A DNA stretch of 11,856 nucleotides. Origin: Actinomycetes bacterium (GTDB lineage: Bacteria; Actinomycetota; Acidimicrobiia; Acidimicrobiales; JAKAOS01). Positions 1 to 6,273 of the stretch are shown here, in pieces. The notes beneath the pieces are model-generated. The model had not been told where the DNA came from. It saw nothing but the letters and a program-made list of their open reading frames with translations, and ran no database searches. The stretch covers positions 2,754 through 14,609 of the forward strand of contig JAJYGW010000337.1 in the NCBI GenBank assembly GCA_021790615.1. The letters run 5' to 3'. A program made the position numbers and the translations under genes. The stretch's first letter is position 1, and each line of letters begins with the position of its first letter.

Positions 1-204
1 GGCCGCCACCTTCGAGCGCTCGAACGGGACGCGCTGGCCCGAGCGCTTGAGCACCGAGAGCGACGCCTCGGTGGCCCGCTCGTAGGTCGTGAAGCGCCGG
101 CCGCAAGCGAGGCACTCCCGCCGGCGCCGGATGGCTTCGCCCTGCTCGACCTCGCGCGAATCAACGACGCGATCCTCGAGGTTCGCGCACCACGGGCACC
201 TCAC
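1..204 (-). CDS. nrdR: Transcriptional repressor NrdR, N-terminal part (cut by window edge)
   Basis: NrdR represses ribonucleotide reductase genes through an N-terminal zinc ribbon and an ATP-cone domain that senses ATP/dATP. Only the first 68 residues lie in the window; the family is usually about 150 residues. The zinc ribbon is complete: Cys3 and Cys6 in the start motif MRCPWC, and Cys31 and Cys34 in [14 protein letters not shown], the family signature. After it comes the beginning of the ATP-cone ([17 protein letters not shown]). The start is GTG at 204, which places the first Cys at residue 3 as in the family; no clear Shine-Dalgarno sequence precedes it. The gene follows the LysM gene on the same strand after 89 bp. 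The order nrdR, LysM gene, lexA matches mycobacteria. Identification is firm; the C-terminal half is not visible. Confidence 0.95.
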   Translation of the reverse strand, partial: MRCPWCANLEDRVVDSREVEQGEAIRRRRECLACGRRFTTYERATEASLSVLKRSGQRVPFERSKVAA

Positions 205-224
205 GCTGCGACCGTAGCCTCGAA

Positions 225-252
225 CGCGGCCGACGAGCCGCCGCCGGCCGCG
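225..252. repeat. 8-bp GC inverted repeat between LysM gene and nrdR
   Basis: CGCGGCCG (225-232) and CGGCCGCG (245-252) are perfect complements around a 12-nt loop. The repeat lies in the 89-bp gap between the LysM gene stop and the nrdR start. It could be a weak terminator or a processing hairpin separating the SOS-controlled gene from nrdR. No T-tract follows on either strand, so a terminator role is a guess. Confidence 0.4.
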
Positions 253-293
253 AGATCGAACCCCCCCGTGGCGGCAACCGGGTGAACCTGCCT

Positions 294-1220
294 TCAGCCA
301 GAGGTACGAGGCAGGAAGAGGCGGTCTCCCGGCTGCAGGGTGCGGCCTTTGAGCTCGGCCTGCAGCCGGTCGACGAGTGGCCTCGGATCGGCGGTCGGCT
401 CGGACCTCGCCGCGATCGACCAGAGTGTGTCTCCCGGCTGCGCGACGTACACGTAGCCACCGGGAACGGTGACCGAACCGGGCAGACGCTGAAGCTGCGA
501 TTCGTGCGCCGATGCCGCCAGCGCACCGACGGCGAACCAGCTGCCGACGAGCACGGCGAGGGTGGCGGCGCCGGGGAGGAGGCGCCGCAACCCTCGCGGC
601 CCGAGATGCGCCACGCGGGTTCCGGAGGACGTGGCGACTGTCTCGCCGGCGCGGGCACGCCGGTGGGACGTGGAGCGGTCAGGCCGGCTCGCTCGGGTTC
701 TCCGGTCGATGCCGGTCGTGCGAATCGTGCCGTCGGCGAAGCTGCGAGCCACGGTGGCCGGGTCACCGATCCTCAGACGATCGTCGACTCCGGCGGATAG
801 GCCGGCCGTGGCCGGCGCGCCGTGCCGGTTGCCCGCTGCCGTCGGACTATCGGAAAGGGCGACCGCCCGGCGCAGGCGGAGACGCTCGAGCTCGCGCTCG
901 AGCCAGGCGTCCGCATAGGCGCGGGACACGCCCCCTCCCTGGTCCGGCCGACCTGCTCGGGAGGCGGAGCGCCCCGCCTCCCGAGCCGGCTCGATCCAGA
1001 TGCGCTGTGCCGGTGTCGGATAGGACACGAGCTCCTCGGCGAGCACGTTCCAGCGAGTCTCGCCCGAGTCGCCGGACCCTCCTTCGCCGGCTTTGTCGAC
1101 GACCTCGGGCCGGCCGCGCATCGGGCGCTCGCACGGCACCGTCGCCAGCCGGCGAGCGGCGCGCGAGTCAGGCTCGTCGGTCCGAATCTCCTCGTACCAC
1201 CGCTCAGCAGCTGCGCCCAT
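294..1220 (-). CDS. LysM-domain membrane protein, candidate SOS-induced cell-division suppressor (YneA/ChiZ/DivS-like)
   Basis: 308 residues. The N-terminal ~210 residues are Arg-, Ala- and Asp-rich, of low complexity and probably disordered and cytoplasmic. One hydrophobic helix at about 214-236 ([20 protein letters not shown]) is followed by a single C-terminal LysM domain at about 256-305 ([17 protein letters not shown] ... [10 protein letters not shown]). LysM binds peptidoglycan, so the C-terminus should be extracellular. The ATG at 1220 has a strong Shine-Dalgarno sequence (GGGAGGAG), which supports the long N-terminus. The gene diverges from lexA and precedes nrdR. In that position M. 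tuberculosis has Rv2719c (ChiZ), and B. subtilis has yneA next to lexA; both are DNA-damage-induced, membrane-anchored LysM proteins that delay division. An SOS box lies inside its predicted promoter. Those relatives are shorter (roughly 105-165 residues), so the long N-terminal arm is odd. LysM and topology are firm; the division role is inferred from position and control. Confidence 0.82.
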   Translation of the reverse strand: MGAAAERWYEEIRTDEPDSRAARRLATVPCERPMRGRPEVVDKAGEGGSGDSGETRWNVLAEELVSYPTPAQRIWIEPAREAGRSASRAGRPDQGGGVSRAYADAWLERELERLRLRRAVALSDSPTAAGNRHGAPATAGLSAGVDDRLRIGDPATVARSFADGTIRTTGIDRRTRASRPDRSTSHRRARAGETVATSSGTRVAHLGPRGLRRLLPGAATLAVLVGSWFAVGALAASAHESQLQRLPGSVTVPGGYVYVAQPGDTLWSIAARSEPTADPRPLVDRLQAELKGRTLQPGDRLFLPRTSG

Positions 1221-1223
1221 GAT

Positions 1224-1231
1224 CTCCTCCC
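1224..1231 (-). promoter_or_regulatory. Strong ribosome-binding site of the LysM gene
   Basis: On the minus strand the bases read GGGAGGAG, then ATC, then the ATG at 1220. It decides the start: the full 308-residue form is translated rather than a shorter form beginning near the membrane helix. Confidence 0.75.
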
Positions 1232-1304
1232 TGGCTGGTGCGCCGACCGACTTCGGCCACAGTCCCGGCCGGCGACGGCGAGACTGCTCGATCCACTCGA
1301 CTCA

Positions 1305-1318
1305 CGTACAGGTGTTCG
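1305..1318. promoter_or_regulatory. SOS box 1 (LexA site, one mismatch)
   Basis: CGTACAGGTGTTCG fits the Gram-positive LexA consensus CGAAC-N4-GTTCG with one mismatch (T for A at position 3). It is the site nearest to the LysM gene and falls around or just below that gene's predicted transcription start. Confidence 0.6.
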
Positions 1319-1355
1319 CTGTCACCATCAGACCACGAACGCCTGTTCGCTGTCA
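1313..1355. repeat. 12-nt direct repeat spanning SOS boxes 1 and 2
   Basis: TGTTCGCTGTCA occurs at 1313-1324 and again at 1344-1355, offset 31 bp, about three helical turns. Each copy contains the right half of an SOS box plus adjacent TGTCA. This suggests local duplication of an operator, or selection to place two LexA dimers on the same face of the DNA. Confidence 0.75.
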
Positions 1356-1356
1356 A
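1327..1356 (-). promoter_or_regulatory. Predicted promoter of the LysM gene
   Basis: On the minus strand a perfect -35 TTGACA (1356-1351), an 18-nt spacer and a -10-like TCTGAT (1332-1327) face the LysM gene. SOS box 2 sits entirely in the spacer, a classical position for LexA repression. The predicted start near 1320 leaves a leader of about 100 nt before the ATG at 1220. Confidence 0.6.
1336..1349. promoter_or_regulatory. SOS box 2 (perfect LexA site)
   Basis: CGAACGCCTGTTCG matches CGAAC-N4-GTTCG exactly. It lies between the -35 and -10 of the LysM gene promoter, so LexA bound here should block that gene. Confidence 0.88.
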
Positions 1357-1364
1357 CAAGGAAC

Positions 1365-1378
1365 CGAACGGACGTTCC
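1365..1378. promoter_or_regulatory. SOS box 3 (one mismatch)
   Basis: CGAACGGACGTTCC matches the LexA consensus except for the last base. It ends one base before SOS box 4, and the two box starts are 15 bp apart. Confidence 0.65.
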
Positions 1379-1379
1379 A

Positions 1380-1393
1380 CGAACGAATGTTTG
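1380..1393. promoter_or_regulatory. SOS box 4 (lexA autoregulation)
   Basis: CGAACGAATGTTTG fits the form CGAAC-N4-GTTYG. Its right end overlaps the predicted lexA -35 (1391-1396), so LexA binding here should repress lexA itself. Confidence 0.85.
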
Positions 1394-1419
1394 CCTTCGC
1401 TGCGCCGCACGGGTACGAT
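1391..1419 (+). promoter_or_regulatory. Predicted lexA promoter
   Basis: TTGCCT (1391-1396), a 17-nt spacer and TACGAT (1414-1419) form a plausible sigma-70-type promoter, with four of six matches in each hexamer. Transcription would start near 1426, giving a leader of about 24 nt. That leader carries the GAGAGGAGA ribosome-binding site before the ATG at 1450. The -35 overlaps SOS box 4. Confidence 0.6.
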
Positions 1420-1449
1420 CTCCTCGTCCGACCACGAGAGGAGATCGGC

Positions 1450-2082
1450 ATGTCCGACACGGCACTTGCCGGGAAACGCCGGCTCATCCTGGAGTTCATC
1501 GCCGAGCAGATCCGCCAGCGGGGCTACCCGCCGTCGGTCCGTGAGATCGGCGAAGCGGTCGGCCTCACGTCCTCGTCCACGGTGCATGCCCACCTGCAGG
1601 TGCTGCAGCGTGACGGGTTCCTCCAGCGGGACCCGACGAAGCCGCGTGCGATCGTGGTCAACTTCGAGCCGAGATCGGGAGCGGCGCTCCACGTCCGGCC
1701 CGCCGCCCACGTGCCGTTGCTCGGCGACGTCGCGGCGGGCACCGGAGTGCTGGCGGACCAGAGCGTCGAGGAGGTGCTGCCGATCCCGGAGGACTTCACC
1801 GGCTCGGGTGAGCTCTTCATGCTCCGCGTCCGGGGCGACTCCATGATCGGGGCCGGCATCTTCGAAGGTGACTATGTCGTCGTCCGGAGGCAGCCCGAAG
1901 CCGAACCGGGCGAGATCGTCGTGGCGGGCATTCCCGGCGAGGAGGCAACGGTCAAGACGTTCAAGCGGCGTCGCAACAAGATCGTCCTCGTGCCCTCGAA
2001 CCCCCGACTCGAGGAGATGGAGCTCCGGCCCGAGGACGTGACGATCTACGGCAAGGTGGTAACGGTCCTGCGTCGCCTGTGA
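1450..2082 (+). CDS. lexA: LexA repressor, SOS master regulator and self-cleaving serine peptidase
   Basis: 210 residues, normal for the family. The N-terminal winged helix-turn-helix covers about 5-70, with the recognition region YPPSVREIGEAVGLTSSSTVHAHL at 26-49. The S24 peptidase domain follows. The self-cleavage bond is Ala96-Gly97 in GDVAAGTGVLA, the nucleophile is Ser131 in RVRGDSMI, and the general base is Lys169 in ATVKTFKR; all expected residues are present. RecA on single-stranded DNA triggers cleavage and releases SOS genes. The ATG at 1450 has a good ribosome-binding site (GAGAGGAGA) and puts the start at the usual distance from the helix-turn-helix; the frame stays open upstream but that part covers the promoter. 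SOS boxes upstream indicate autoregulation. The gene diverges from the LysM gene and converges with dapE. Identification is certain. Confidence 0.97.
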   Translation: MSDTALAGKRRLILEFIAEQIRQRGYPPSVREIGEAVGLTSSSTVHAHLQVLQRDGFLQRDPTKPRAIVVNFEPRSGAALHVRPAAHVPLLGDVAAGTGVLADQSVEEVLPIPEDFTGSGELFMLRVRGDSMIGAGIFEGDYVVVRRQPEAEPGEIVVAGIPGEEATVKTFKRRRNKIVLVPSNPRLEEMELRPEDVTIYGKVVTVLRRL

Positions 2083-2156
2083 GGCGTACCGCCGTCTCGT
2101 CCCGAGCCGCTCGTCGATCACGCGGTGAACGTACGCTGAGGCTGTAACAGTCCGTA

Positions 2157-2185
2157 TGACCTGGTGTTTTGCGCTGACCAGGTCA
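2157..2185. terminator. 9-bp hairpin between convergent lexA and dapE
   Basis: TGACCTGGT (2157-2165) and ACCAGGTCA (2177-2185) are perfect complements around an 11-nt loop. The hairpin lies 74 bp past the lexA stop and 14 bp past the dapE stop, a natural place for a shared bidirectional terminator. No U-tract follows on either strand, so it would be of the U-less type reported in actinobacteria. A protein-binding palindrome is the alternative. Confidence 0.5.
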
Positions 2186-2199
2186 CTTCGCCGGTCAGG

Positions 2200-3393
2200 T
2201 CATGCGCTGGGGGTGAAAAGCACCTCGGCCAGGGTCCGGAACACGCGCTCGAGCTGGTCGAGCGGTACGTGCTCGTCGCCTCGGTGAGCCACGGTCGGCT
2301 CGCCGGGCCCGAAGTTCAGCGCGGGCACGCCACGCTCGGCGAAGAAGCTCACGTCCGTCCAGCCGAGCTTCGCTCTCGCCGGCTGCCCGCAGGTCGTCAC
2401 GATCGCAGCGAGAAGCGGGTGCGAGAGCCCCGGCGGGGCAGCGGCCGCCGACTCCTCGAGCACGATCGTGGCGTCGTCGAGATCGCCGGACAGGCCGAGC
2501 AGCGGTGCGGCGACGACCTCACGGACAGACTCGAAGGCTTCGACGATCGTGCGATCGGGTGCGAAGCGATGGTTGATCACGACGCTCGCCGCGTCGGGCA
2601 CGACGTTGTTCGCAACACCTCCGGACACCGAGACGGCCTGCAACGCCTCCCGGTACTCGCAGCCGTCGATCACCGGACGGCGCCCCTCGTACGCCGCGAC
2701 GGCGTCGAGCACGGAGCCGAGCCGGTGGATGGCGTTGCGGCCCATCCACGGACGCGCCGTGTGCGCACGCTCACCACCGACCTCCACCGCGACGCGCAGC
2801 ACCCCTTGGCACCCGGCTTCGACGTGCCCGCCGGTTGGCTCGCCGAGCACGGCGGCGTCCGCGGCCAGCCACTCGGGAGCGGCCGAGTCGATCTGTCCGA
2901 GCCCCGAGTGGCGACGATCGACCTCCTCACAGACGTAGAAGATCCATGTCAGGTCGGCAGCCATGCCCGAGCCCGGGGTCGAGCCGGCACCGCTCCGGCC
3001 GGTGGAGCCCACGACCCGGGCGAGCTCGAGGAACACGGCGTCCCCGCCCTTCATGTCGGCTGAGCCGAGACCGAACAGCACGTCGCCCTCGCGACGTGCG
3101 CGCTCGTTCCCGTTCGGTGGCACCGTGTCGAGGTGACCCGCCAGGACGAGACGCTGCGGGAGGCCGAACGTCGTTCGCGCGCAGACGTTGTCACCGATGC
3201 GCGCCACCTCGAGAGCCTCGCCCGCCACCGCTCTCAGGCGGGACTCGACGAAATCGGCGACAGCGCGCTCGTCGTGGCTGACCGAGGGAACGTCGACGAG
3301 CCGCGCCGTCAGCTCGAGCAGGTCCTCACCGGTGACAGTGGACCAGGTCGGGCCGGCGGCACCGGCATCGCCGCTCCTCCCCCGCCCCGTCAT
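2200..3393 (-). CDS. dapE: Succinyl-diaminopimelate desuccinylase DapE (M20 metallopeptidase)
   Basis: DapE hydrolyses N-succinyl-LL-2,6-diaminopimelate to LL-diaminopimelate and succinate with two Zn ions. 397 residues. M20 motifs are in order: AGHLDTVP with metal His87 and Asp89; GSADMKGG with bridging Asp113; CEE with catalytic Glu156 and metal Glu157; GEPTG around 184-188; the lid residue His211 in ERAHTARP; and a C-terminal metal His in GEPTVAHRGDEHVP. A Gly/Ser-rich insert (about 129-143) precedes the CEE strand. The ATG overlaps the dapD stop as ATGA, implying translational coupling. The first ~20 residues are flexible, so a slightly later start is possible. The gene converges with lexA. 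Other M20 deacylases are similar, but coupling to dapD makes DapE the clear choice. Confidence 0.93.
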   Translation of the reverse strand: MTGRGRSGDAGAAGPTWSTVTGEDLLELTARLVDVPSVSHDERAVADFVESRLRAVAGEALEVARIGDNVCARTTFGLPQRLVLAGHLDTVPPNGNERARREGDVLFGLGSADMKGGDAVFLELARVVGSTGRSGAGSTPGSGMAADLTWIFYVCEEVDRRHSGLGQIDSAAPEWLAADAAVLGEPTGGHVEAGCQGVLRVAVEVGGERAHTARPWMGRNAIHRLGSVLDAVAAYEGRRPVIDGCEYREALQAVSVSGGVANNVVPDAASVVINHRFAPDRTIVEAFESVREVVAAPLLGLSGDLDDATIVLEESAAAAPPGLSHPLLAAIVTTCGQPARAKLGWTDVSFFAERGVPALNFGPGEPTVAHRGDEHVPLDQLERVFRTLAEVLFTPSA

Positions 3394-4274
3394 GCCGACA
3401 CCCCGTGGGTGCGCAGGATCGAGTTGAGCTTGGACTTGTCGTGGCGCTCTCCCTCTGTCAGCCTGCGGAGCACGAGCACGCAGGGCAGGAAGAACTCGCC
3501 GCCCGGCATCTCACGGCGACGAGACGCTCCGACGGCGACGCTCCAGGGCGGCACCACACCTCGGGACAGCTCCTCTCCCGTGTCGCCGTCCACGACCGGG
3601 ATCGCCGGGTTGAGGATGGTGCCCTCGCCGAGGACGGACCCGCGACCGACCCGTGCTCCCTGCGTGACCATGCACCGGCTCCCGATGAGGACGTCGTCTT
3701 CGATCACGACCGGCACCGCGTTCGGCGGCTCGAGCACGCCACCGATGCCGACGCCGCCCGAGAGGTGGACCCGTTCCCCGATCTGGGCACACGATCCCAC
3801 CGTCGCCCACGTGTCGACCATCGTGTCGGACCCGACCCGCGCGCCGATGTTGACGAAGCTCGGCATCAGGATCGCCCCCGGACCGATGTACGAGCCCCAC
3901 CGTGCGGAGGCTCCGGGGACGACCCTCACCCCGGCTGCCTCGTACCCGCGCTTCAGCGGCAACTTGTCGGCGTACTCGAAGGGCCCGAGCTCGACGGTCG
4001 AGACCGACGTCAAGGCGAACAGCAGAAGGATGGCCTGCTTGAGCCACTCGTGCACCAAGACGTCATCGGTGCCGGCATCCACCTCCGCGACGCGCGCCTC
4101 GCCCCGGTCGAGCAGGCTGATCGCCTGCCTCACGAGCTCGAGAGCGTCCTCGTCACCCGCACGGAGCTCACCTCGCTCACGCGAGCTCCACAGCTCGCCG
4201 ATCGAGGTCCGCAAGGATTGCAGCGCGTCCACGAACGGGAGAGTAATCAACCGCTCGCGTAACCTCGGGAGCAT
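3390..4274 (-). CDS. dapD: Tetrahydrodipicolinate N-succinyltransferase DapD (E. coli-type)
   Basis: DapD transfers succinyl from succinyl-CoA to tetrahydrodipicolinate, opening the succinylase branch to diaminopimelate and lysine. 294 residues. An N-terminal helical domain (about 15-105, ending in HEWLKQAILLLF) precedes a left-handed beta-helix of hexapeptide repeats (about 115-250). The signature TMVDTWATVGSCAQIGERVHLSGGVGIGGVLEP at 151-182 is nearly identical in pattern to E. coli DapD. It does not resemble the mycobacterial DapD subfamily. I chose the ATG at 4274. The frame stays open upstream only through a TTG at 4355, and E. coli DapD begins near residue 17 here, so a GTG at 4232 is an alternative. 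No Shine-Dalgarno sequence precedes any of them. Its start shares CATG with the divergent hydrolase gene; its TGA overlaps the dapE ATG. Confidence 0.93.
   Translation of the reverse strand: MLPRLRERLITLPFVDALQSLRTSIGELWSSRERGELRAGDEDALELVRQAISLLDRGEARVAEVDAGTDDVLVHEWLKQAILLLFALTSVSTVELGPFEYADKLPLKRGYEAAGVRVVPGASARWGSYIGPGAILMPSFVNIGARVGSDTMVDTWATVGSCAQIGERVHLSGGVGIGGVLEPPNAVPVVIEDDVLIGSRCMVTQGARVGRGSVLGEGTILNPAIPVVDGDTGEELSRGVVPPWSVAVGASRRREMPGGEFFLPCVLVLRRLTEGERHDKSKLNSILRTHGVSA
4218..4247 (+). promoter_or_regulatory. Possible promoter of the dienelactone-hydrolase-like gene, inside dapD
   Basis: TTGCAG (4218-4223), an 18-nt spacer and AGTAAT (4242-4247) face the hydrolase gene and lie within the 5' end of dapD. 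Transcription would begin about 18 nt before the ATG at 4273. Because the two start codons share bases, the plus-strand promoter has to be inside dapD. The hexamers are only moderate matches. Confidence 0.35.
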
Positions 4275-5097
4275 GAGTGGATCGCCATCAACCGGCGCGC
4301 GAGGCGGCACCGTCCTGTCCGACTTCGACTGCTGGCCGTTCACGGCCGAGGGCAAGACGCGAGACGTCTACTGCGTCGGCGAAGGCCCGGCCGTGATCGT
4401 CATCAGCGAGGTGCCCGGCATCACGCCGCTCGTGGCCGAATTCGGGAAGAGGGTGGCGGCGATCGGGTGTACCGCAGTCCTTCCCCACCTCTTCGGCGAG
4501 CCCGGTGCCGAGGCGACGGTCGCACGAGTCGTCAAGGCCATCAGCCACGCCTGCATCTCGAGGGAGTTCGCCACGTTCGCCCTCAACCGGACGAGCCCTG
4601 TCACGAGCTGGCTCCGCGCTCTCGCGCGCGAGGCCCACGACCGCTACGGCGGGCCGGGCGTGGGGGTCGTGGGCATGTGCCTCACCGGTGGGTTCGCGCT
4701 CGCCATGATGGTTGACGACGTCGTCGTCGCACCGGTGCTCTCCCAACCGGCTCTGCCGATGCCGGTGAGCAAGGCGCACCGGTCCGACCTCGGCATCTCC
4801 CGGGAGGACCTGCGGCGCGTCCGCGAGCGATGCGCGGTCGAGGACGTGTGTGTGTTGGGGCTGCGTTTCTCGGGGGATCGGGGATCACCGGCCGAACGGT
4901 TCGCCCGGTTGCGGCACGAGCTCGGCGACCACTTCGTCGGGGTCGAGATCGATTCGTCTCCCGGCAATCCGGAGGGTTATCGCAAGCAGGCGCACTCGGT
5001 TCTCACCGAGGACTTGAAGGACGTGCCCGGAAGCGCCACCCGCGACGCGCTCGAACAGGTCCTCGACCTCTTCCGGTCCCGCCTCCTCGACCGCTGA
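4273..5097 (+). CDS. Dienelactone hydrolase family protein (alpha/beta hydrolase, Cys nucleophile)
   Basis: 274 residues, near the family's usual 230-280. The dienelactone hydrolase layout is visible: Glu46 in SEVPGI after the first strands, nucleophile Cys136 in the elbow GMCLTGG, Asp202 in FSGDRGSPAERF and His241 in KQAHSVLT, giving a Cys-Asp-His triad. No signal peptide is seen, so it is probably cytosolic. The real substrate is unknown; most members outside aromatic-degradation clusters act on uncharacterised esters or lactones, and none of its neighbours degrade aromatics. The ATG at 4273 is used because the next in-frame starts would lose Glu46. GGGAG lies only one base before the ATG, too close to be a normal ribosome-binding site. 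It lies between dapD (divergent, shared CATG) and dapC (convergent, stops touching), with no intergenic DNA on either side. Confidence 0.85.
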   Translation: MSGSPSTGARGGTVLSDFDCWPFTAEGKTRDVYCVGEGPAVIVISEVPGITPLVAEFGKRVAAIGCTAVLPHLFGEPGAEATVARVVKAISHACISREFATFALNRTSPVTSWLRALAREAHDRYGGPGVGVVGMCLTGGFALAMMVDDVVVAPVLSQPALPMPVSKAHRSDLGISREDLRRVRERCAVEDVCVLGLRFSGDRGSPAERFARLRHELGDHFVGVEIDSSPGNPEGYRKQAHSVLTEDLKDVPGSATRDALEQVLDLFRSRLLDR

Positions 5098-6273
5098 TCA
5101 GGACGCTTCGAGCCTCCGGCCGGCGAGCTCGAGACGCTCCATCGGCTGGACGACCGCCAGCCGGAGGTGGCCGGCGCCGGAGGGCCCGTACGCCTCGCCA
5201 GGGCTCGCGATCAGGCCGGCCCGTTCAGCCAAGAGCCGGGCGAGGCGGAAGCCTGGGCTCTCCGTCCTCCCTCGGCTGTCTGCACCCGGGAGCCCCGCCG
5301 GTGCCGGCACCCAGAGGTAGAAGGTCCCGTCGGGCACGACCGCCGGGATCCCTGCCTTCGTCAGAGCCCCTGCCAAGTATTCCAGTCGCTCTTCGTAACG
5401 GCGACGCTGCTCTGTGACGCTGTCGTCCCGGCCGAATGCGATCGCGGCGGCGTGTTGCACGGGGCCGGGCACCATGAGCCCGACGTGCCGGCGGATGGCC
5501 GCCAGGTAGCTGACGAGCTCGCGGTCCCCGGCGTACACCCCGACCCGAAGGCCGGCCAGGTTCGACCTCTTCGACAGGGAGTGCAGCGCGACGACTCCCT
5601 TCGTGCCGTGTTCGAGGATCGACCTCCCCCGCCCGCCGTTCGCCCACGTGAACTCGACGTAGCACTCGTCCGAGAACACCGGGACCCCATGGTCGCGGCC
5701 CCACGCAGCGACTGATCCGAGGTCCTCCAGCTGGCCGGCGGGGTTCCCGGGTGAATTGACCCACAGGCACAGGGCCCGGCCTGCATCCTCCTCGGTGATC
5801 GCGGCGAGGTCCATGGTGCCGTCGGCGAGGACCGGAACCGCAACGGCACGGCAGCGGGCGAGGACTGCGCCCATCTCGTAGGTCGGGTAGGCCAGGGCCG
5901 GGTAGAGCACCGTGTCGCGGCCGGGTGACCGCAGCTGCAGCCATTGTGGCAACCCAGCGACGAATTCCTTTGTGCCGACGCATGCGGCCAGCTCCTCGCG
6001 CGGATCGAGGACCACGCCGAAACGCCGCTCGATCCAATCCCCCGCCGCTCGCCGCATCTCGTCCGACCCGAGCGAGGTCGGGTAACCGCGCTCGGTCCCC
6101 GAGCTCCCGAGCGCCTCGACCACCTCGGCGTCGGGCGGATCGCACGGCGTCCCGACCGAGAGATCGACCATGCCACCGGGCAGCCGGGACGCGAGCTCTG
6201 AGAGCTCCGTCAGCTTGTCGAACGGATACGCGAGCGGGACGAACCCGCCCTCCTCCACCGGATTCGCCGTCAT
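5098..6273 (-). CDS. dapC: N-succinyldiaminopimelate aminotransferase DapC (class I PLP enzyme)
   Basis: Probably makes N-succinyl-LL-diaminopimelate from N-succinyl-2-amino-6-ketopimelate with glutamate as donor. 391 residues. The fold-type I aminotransferase motifs are present: the opening YPFDKLTELSELASRLPGG ... VDLSVGTP typical of actinobacterial DapC, NSPGNPAG at 173-180, SDECY with Asp202 and Tyr205 for the PLP ring, HSLSKRSN with the Schiff-base Lys235, Arg243 shortly after, and a substrate-carboxylate Arg in GHLRLAVV near the C-terminus. The ATG at 6273 overlaps the hflX TGA as ATGA, so the gene is the last of the minus-strand operon. Its stop directly abuts the hydrolase stop on the other strand. 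Sequence alone leaves other class I aminotransferases possible, but the DAP gene context supports DapC. Confidence 0.88.
   Translation of the reverse strand: MTANPVEEGGFVPLAYPFDKLTELSELASRLPGGMVDLSVGTPCDPPDAEVVEALGSSGTERGYPTSLGSDEMRRAAGDWIERRFGVVLDPREELAACVGTKEFVAGLPQWLQLRSPGRDTVLYPALAYPTYEMGAVLARCRAVAVPVLADGTMDLAAITEEDAGRALCLWVNSPGNPAGQLEDLGSVAAWGRDHGVPVFSDECYVEFTWANGGRGRSILEHGTKGVVALHSLSKRSNLAGLRVGVYAGDRELVSYLAAIRRHVGLMVPGPVQHAAAIAFGRDDSVTEQRRRYEERLEYLAGALTKAGIPAVVPDGTFYLWVPAPAGLPGADSRGRTESPGFRLARLLAERAGLIASPGEAYGPSGAGHLRLAVVQPMERLELAGRRLEAS

Noticed and set aside
1093..1449. Upstream extension of the LexA frame.
   Set aside because: It covers the SOS boxes and promoter, and LexA has its normal N-terminus and ribosome-binding site at 1450.
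3133..4272. Long plus-strand open frame running through dapE and dapD into the hydrolase gene.
   Set aside because: It is antisense to two clearly recognised genes; such open frames are common opposite high-GC genes. The hydrolase homology begins only near 4315.
4275..4355. Upstream extension of dapD to a TTG at 4355.
   Set aside because: It would overlap the hydrolase gene by more than 80 bp, uses a poor start codon without a ribosome-binding site, and extends beyond the family N-terminus.
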